Source: Cyprinodon diabolis (taxonomy: Eukaryota > Chordata > Actinopteri > Cyprinodontiformes > Cyprinodontidae). Taken from it: a stretch of DNA of 64,000 bases. This document shows, piece by piece, positions 62,132 through 64,000 of the stretch (positions are counted from its first letter, which is position 1; every line of letters begins with the position of its first letter). The notes beneath the pieces were generated by a model. That model was given only the letters and a program-made list of their open reading frames with translations, had not been told where the DNA came from and did no database searches. Location of the stretch: positions 124,001 through 188,000 of the forward strand of contig JARPUW010000271.1 in NCBI GenBank assembly GCA_030533445.1, in the 5' to 3' direction. The position numbers and the translations under genes are program-made.

Positions 62132-62397
62132 GGTGGGCTCCGCCCGCCTGCTAGGAGCCCTTGCAGCGATGAAAAAAATCCCCAATGGCGGGCATTGCCC
62201 GCCTGCTAAGAGCCATTGCAGTGATGAAATCACCAATGGCGGGCTCCGCCCGCCTGCTAGGAGCCATTGCAGTGATGAAAAAAATCACCATTGGCGGGCT
62301 CCGCCCGCCTCCTAACAGCCATTGCAGTGATGAAATCACCAATGGCGGGCTCCGCCCGCCTTCTAAGAGCCATTGCAGTGATGAAATTACAAATGGC
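62132..62397. repeat. GC stem-loop array, unit 20 (5 hairpins, diverged 266 bp form)
   Basis: Same diverged form as unit 12, differing by ttctaagag against ttctaaaag in the last linker. It lies inside the tract converted toward the unit 12 type. Confidence 0.92.
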
Positions 62398-63673
62398 TAT
62401 AAGCAATATGCCAGAATGTATGAGTGTGTATAAGGAAGAGGCTTTTATTTTGTAGAGTCCCTGTAGTCTTATTTTGAAAGTCTATCATGGAAGTGCATCT
62501 ATAGATGGGTCATGCCCAGCAGTGATATAGAATCCATTTCCAAATGTTAAATCACTGGTTTTCCATGTTATTAGGTGAATAGTTCCTGTATTACAGAGTA
62601 AATGGGGGACTTTTATTGTGAAATTTGCTCTGGGGTGTGTTTTGAAAAGGTCACTAGAGTCTAATAAAAACAACCTGGAAGAGTTTGGGTCATAATGTTG
62701 AGCCATTTGCATCAATTAATGCATTAGTATAATCTAGAGGCTTTTATTTTGTAGGGTCCCTGGAGTCTTATTTTGAAAGTCCAACAGAGTTGTGTTTAGA
62801 GAAAATGTTCAGACCCATCAATGATAGTTGATGACTTTCCAATCGTTAAATCACTCTTTTTCCATTTTATTAGGGCAGTAGATGAAGCGGAAATGGGAGG
62901 CTTTTATTTTGAAATTTGCCATAGGGTGTGTTTTAAACAGTCTCCTAGAGTCTATTCTCTAAAATGGGGTTGAGTTTGGGTCATAATGTTGAGCCATATA
63001 GGGCAATAAATATATGTAAAAAATATAGAGGCTTTTATTTTGAAGGGTCCCTGGAGTCTTATTTTGAAAGTCTATCAGTGCTGAGTGGCAAGGGAAGTGT
63101 CATGGACGGCAGTCATATAGTATCCATTTCCCAATGTTAAATCAGTGCTTTCACCCTCCATTAGATTAATATGTGCTGTTTAAAACAGCAGAGGTAAAAT
63201 CTGTTTGAAGCTTGGTAACCTTGACAACGCTTAACGAGCCTCTCACTGACACAGACAACAGCTGCACTCACTATTGGTTTCTTCTTCCCAGGCTTTTTTG
63301 TATGGGAAGAACGGCACCGAACAAACGACTACTGATCAAAAACCGTATGAGTTATTCAAAAAACATTTTCACCATGAGCATCAGCAATCCTTCGACTCCA
63401 ACTATACCAACTTTGGTGTATGTGTGTCATTCAGAAAAATATTTATGACGAGTTGAAAACACATAGTCTGATTCGTTTTTCTCCCATCTTCAGCTCAAAA
63501 AGAATGGAGAAAGGCTGAAACTCTCATCCACTTTAGGTTGGTCTGGAGGGTTTTTAAGGCAAAGTATTAATCCTACCGTAATTCCGAAGACATTGTGTGA
63601 GTCCAGAGGTTTCAGTCTACAAACTGACCAAAAATGGTGACTGTAGCTCCAAATATGTGGCCGTGAGGGCGAG

Positions 63674-64000
63674 AATAAGATGTTTGATCTTAAAAAATGG
63701 CCGCCTCACACTAAGATTTCAGCAGCTGCACTCTAGCAGGCTGCTGCAGAAGCTAACTGTCAGCTAGCTTCCAGGTGCTTACCCTCCGAACAAACGACTG
63801 CTGAGCAAAAACCGTAAAAGATATCTGAAAAATTCTTTCAGTGAAAGCAACATCTATCCTTTGTCTCAGACTGGGGTAACCTTCATGTCTGTAGGTCTTT
63901 CACAACCCAAAACGAAGCACAAACAAAATGGTTGGCCCACCTGCTCCTCCCTTTGTTTGAACTGCAGGACCTCACTCTCACTCACCTTTTAGCTGCTAAA
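63674..64000 (+). repeat. Satellite unit 21, first 327 bp (cut by window end)
   Basis: Continues the array to the last base of the window. It begins with six A residues after gatctt, so it belongs to the unit 4, 7 and 20 type at its start. This is what follows a subtype B ending elsewhere (units 3, 6 and 19), so the unit order rule holds up to the window edge. It includes one copy of the ctccgaacaaacgac core, at about 63783. Confidence 0.96.

Larger units (their letters stand above)
60286..63673 (+). repeat. Satellite unit 20 (3,388 bp; longest intact unit, converted tract)
   Basis: The 5' half is like units 4 and 7 (six A residues, atagtcggattc). It has three hairpin repeats, the last missing 12 bp. 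Between 61918-61942 and 63148-63234 it carries the diverged subtype of unit 12 (gatgtcgg, gctaggtcatgg, ggcgggcattgcc, gtttagagaaaatg, tttgaagggtcc, ggacggcag, tcagtgctttc). It then returns to the common form and ends like units 3, 6 and 19 (catccactttagg, aaggcaaag). Private changes include a CpG-to-TpG at 61971. Confidence 0.97.
1..64000. repeat. Macrosatellite array, ~3.17 kb unit, 20+ tandem copies
   Basis: The motif aataagatgtttgatct recurs in the same orientation at 1, 3040, 6211, 9380, 12688, 15856, 19028, (22333, as aataaaatg), 25502, 28810, 32114, 35284, 38479, 41721, 44889, 50630, 53931, 57114, 60286 and 63674. Everything between recurrences is the same sequence with scattered substitutions, so the array fills the window and both edges lie outside it. 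Basic length is about 3,168 bp; longer units carry extra 66 bp hairpin repeats, shorter or longer GC stem-loop arrays account for the rest. The choice of phase is arbitrary. No gene lies inside the unit: all open frames are short, most start at GTG or TTG, and they are interrupted in some copies. Confidence 0.98.

Noticed and set aside
1..64000. rDNA, 5S, snRNA or histone tandem array
   Set aside because: I looked for familiar 5S, U1, U2, U6 and histone sequences and saw none. The unit holds no conserved RNA-gene box pair or long ATG frame.
1..64000. CENP-B box or other known centromere motif
   Set aside because: No match to the pattern TTCGnnnnAnnCGGG was seen in the unit. A centromeric role cannot be claimed from sequence.
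1..64000. Autonomous transposon or viral genes
   Set aside because: No reverse transcriptase, transposase, integrase or capsid-like frame is present, and no long terminal repeats or target-site duplications can be defined within the unit.

Overview
The whole 64 kb window is one uninterrupted head-to-tail satellite (macrosatellite) array. No protein gene, rRNA, tRNA, snRNA, CRISPR array or unique flanking DNA could be supported on either strand. Phased on the motif aataagatgtttgatct, it holds 19 intact units, a fused pair (units 15 and 16, which share a deletion), and the first 327 bp of a further unit. The basic unit is about 3,168 bp; observed lengths run from 3,039 to 3,388 bp, with differences coming almost entirely from two length-variable sites inside the unit. 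Units differ by eye at only a few positions per kb (not computed), so the array is recent or actively homogenised. Neither array edge is seen.

Organism: eukaryotic, most probably a teleost fish. This is inference from texture: noncoding megabase-style satellite organisation, AAT trinucleotide runs joined to short hairpin minisatellites, recurring 'aaaaaccgta' and 'ggcttttattttgaa' phrases of a kind I associate with fish intergenic repeats, and many CpG-to-TpG/CpA variants that suggest germline DNA methylation. No taxon can be proved from this sequence.

Layout of one unit (offsets from unit start; unit 2, 3040-6210, is the reference): +0 to +565, two diverged copies of a ~227 bp ancestral subrepeat; +566 to +1001, module D2 (436 bp); +1002 to +1376, a segment found once per unit with a fifth degenerate subrepeat core; +1377, an AAT site that carries 0 to 5 copies of a 66 bp hairpin minisatellite; +1391 to +1486, stacked inverted repeats; +1658 to +1895, a GC-rich array of stem-loops GGCGGGC-nnn-GCCCGCC; +1936 to about +2700, three ~295 bp subrepeats (the third truncated); about +2701 to +2811, a linker; +2812 through the unit end and 71 bp into the next unit, module D1 (430 bp), a diverged direct copy of D2. 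The satellite is therefore nested: small repeats built into modules, modules into a 3.2 kb unit, and units into multi-unit blocks.

Higher order: a block of about 2.3 units (from ~5459 to the end of unit 4) recurs at a 9,645 bp offset in units 5-7 and again in units 18-20. Units 1, 12, 15 and 20 carry tracts of a diverged subtype with sharp switch points, indicating gene conversion or unequal exchange. At 48181-48231 a ~926 bp deletion has occurred by recombination between D1 and the D2 of the next unit. The most notable signals are the hairpin minisatellite that varies 0-5 copies at one fixed site, an inverted and collapsed copy of the same hairpin preserved in every unit, and the palindrome-dense GC array.
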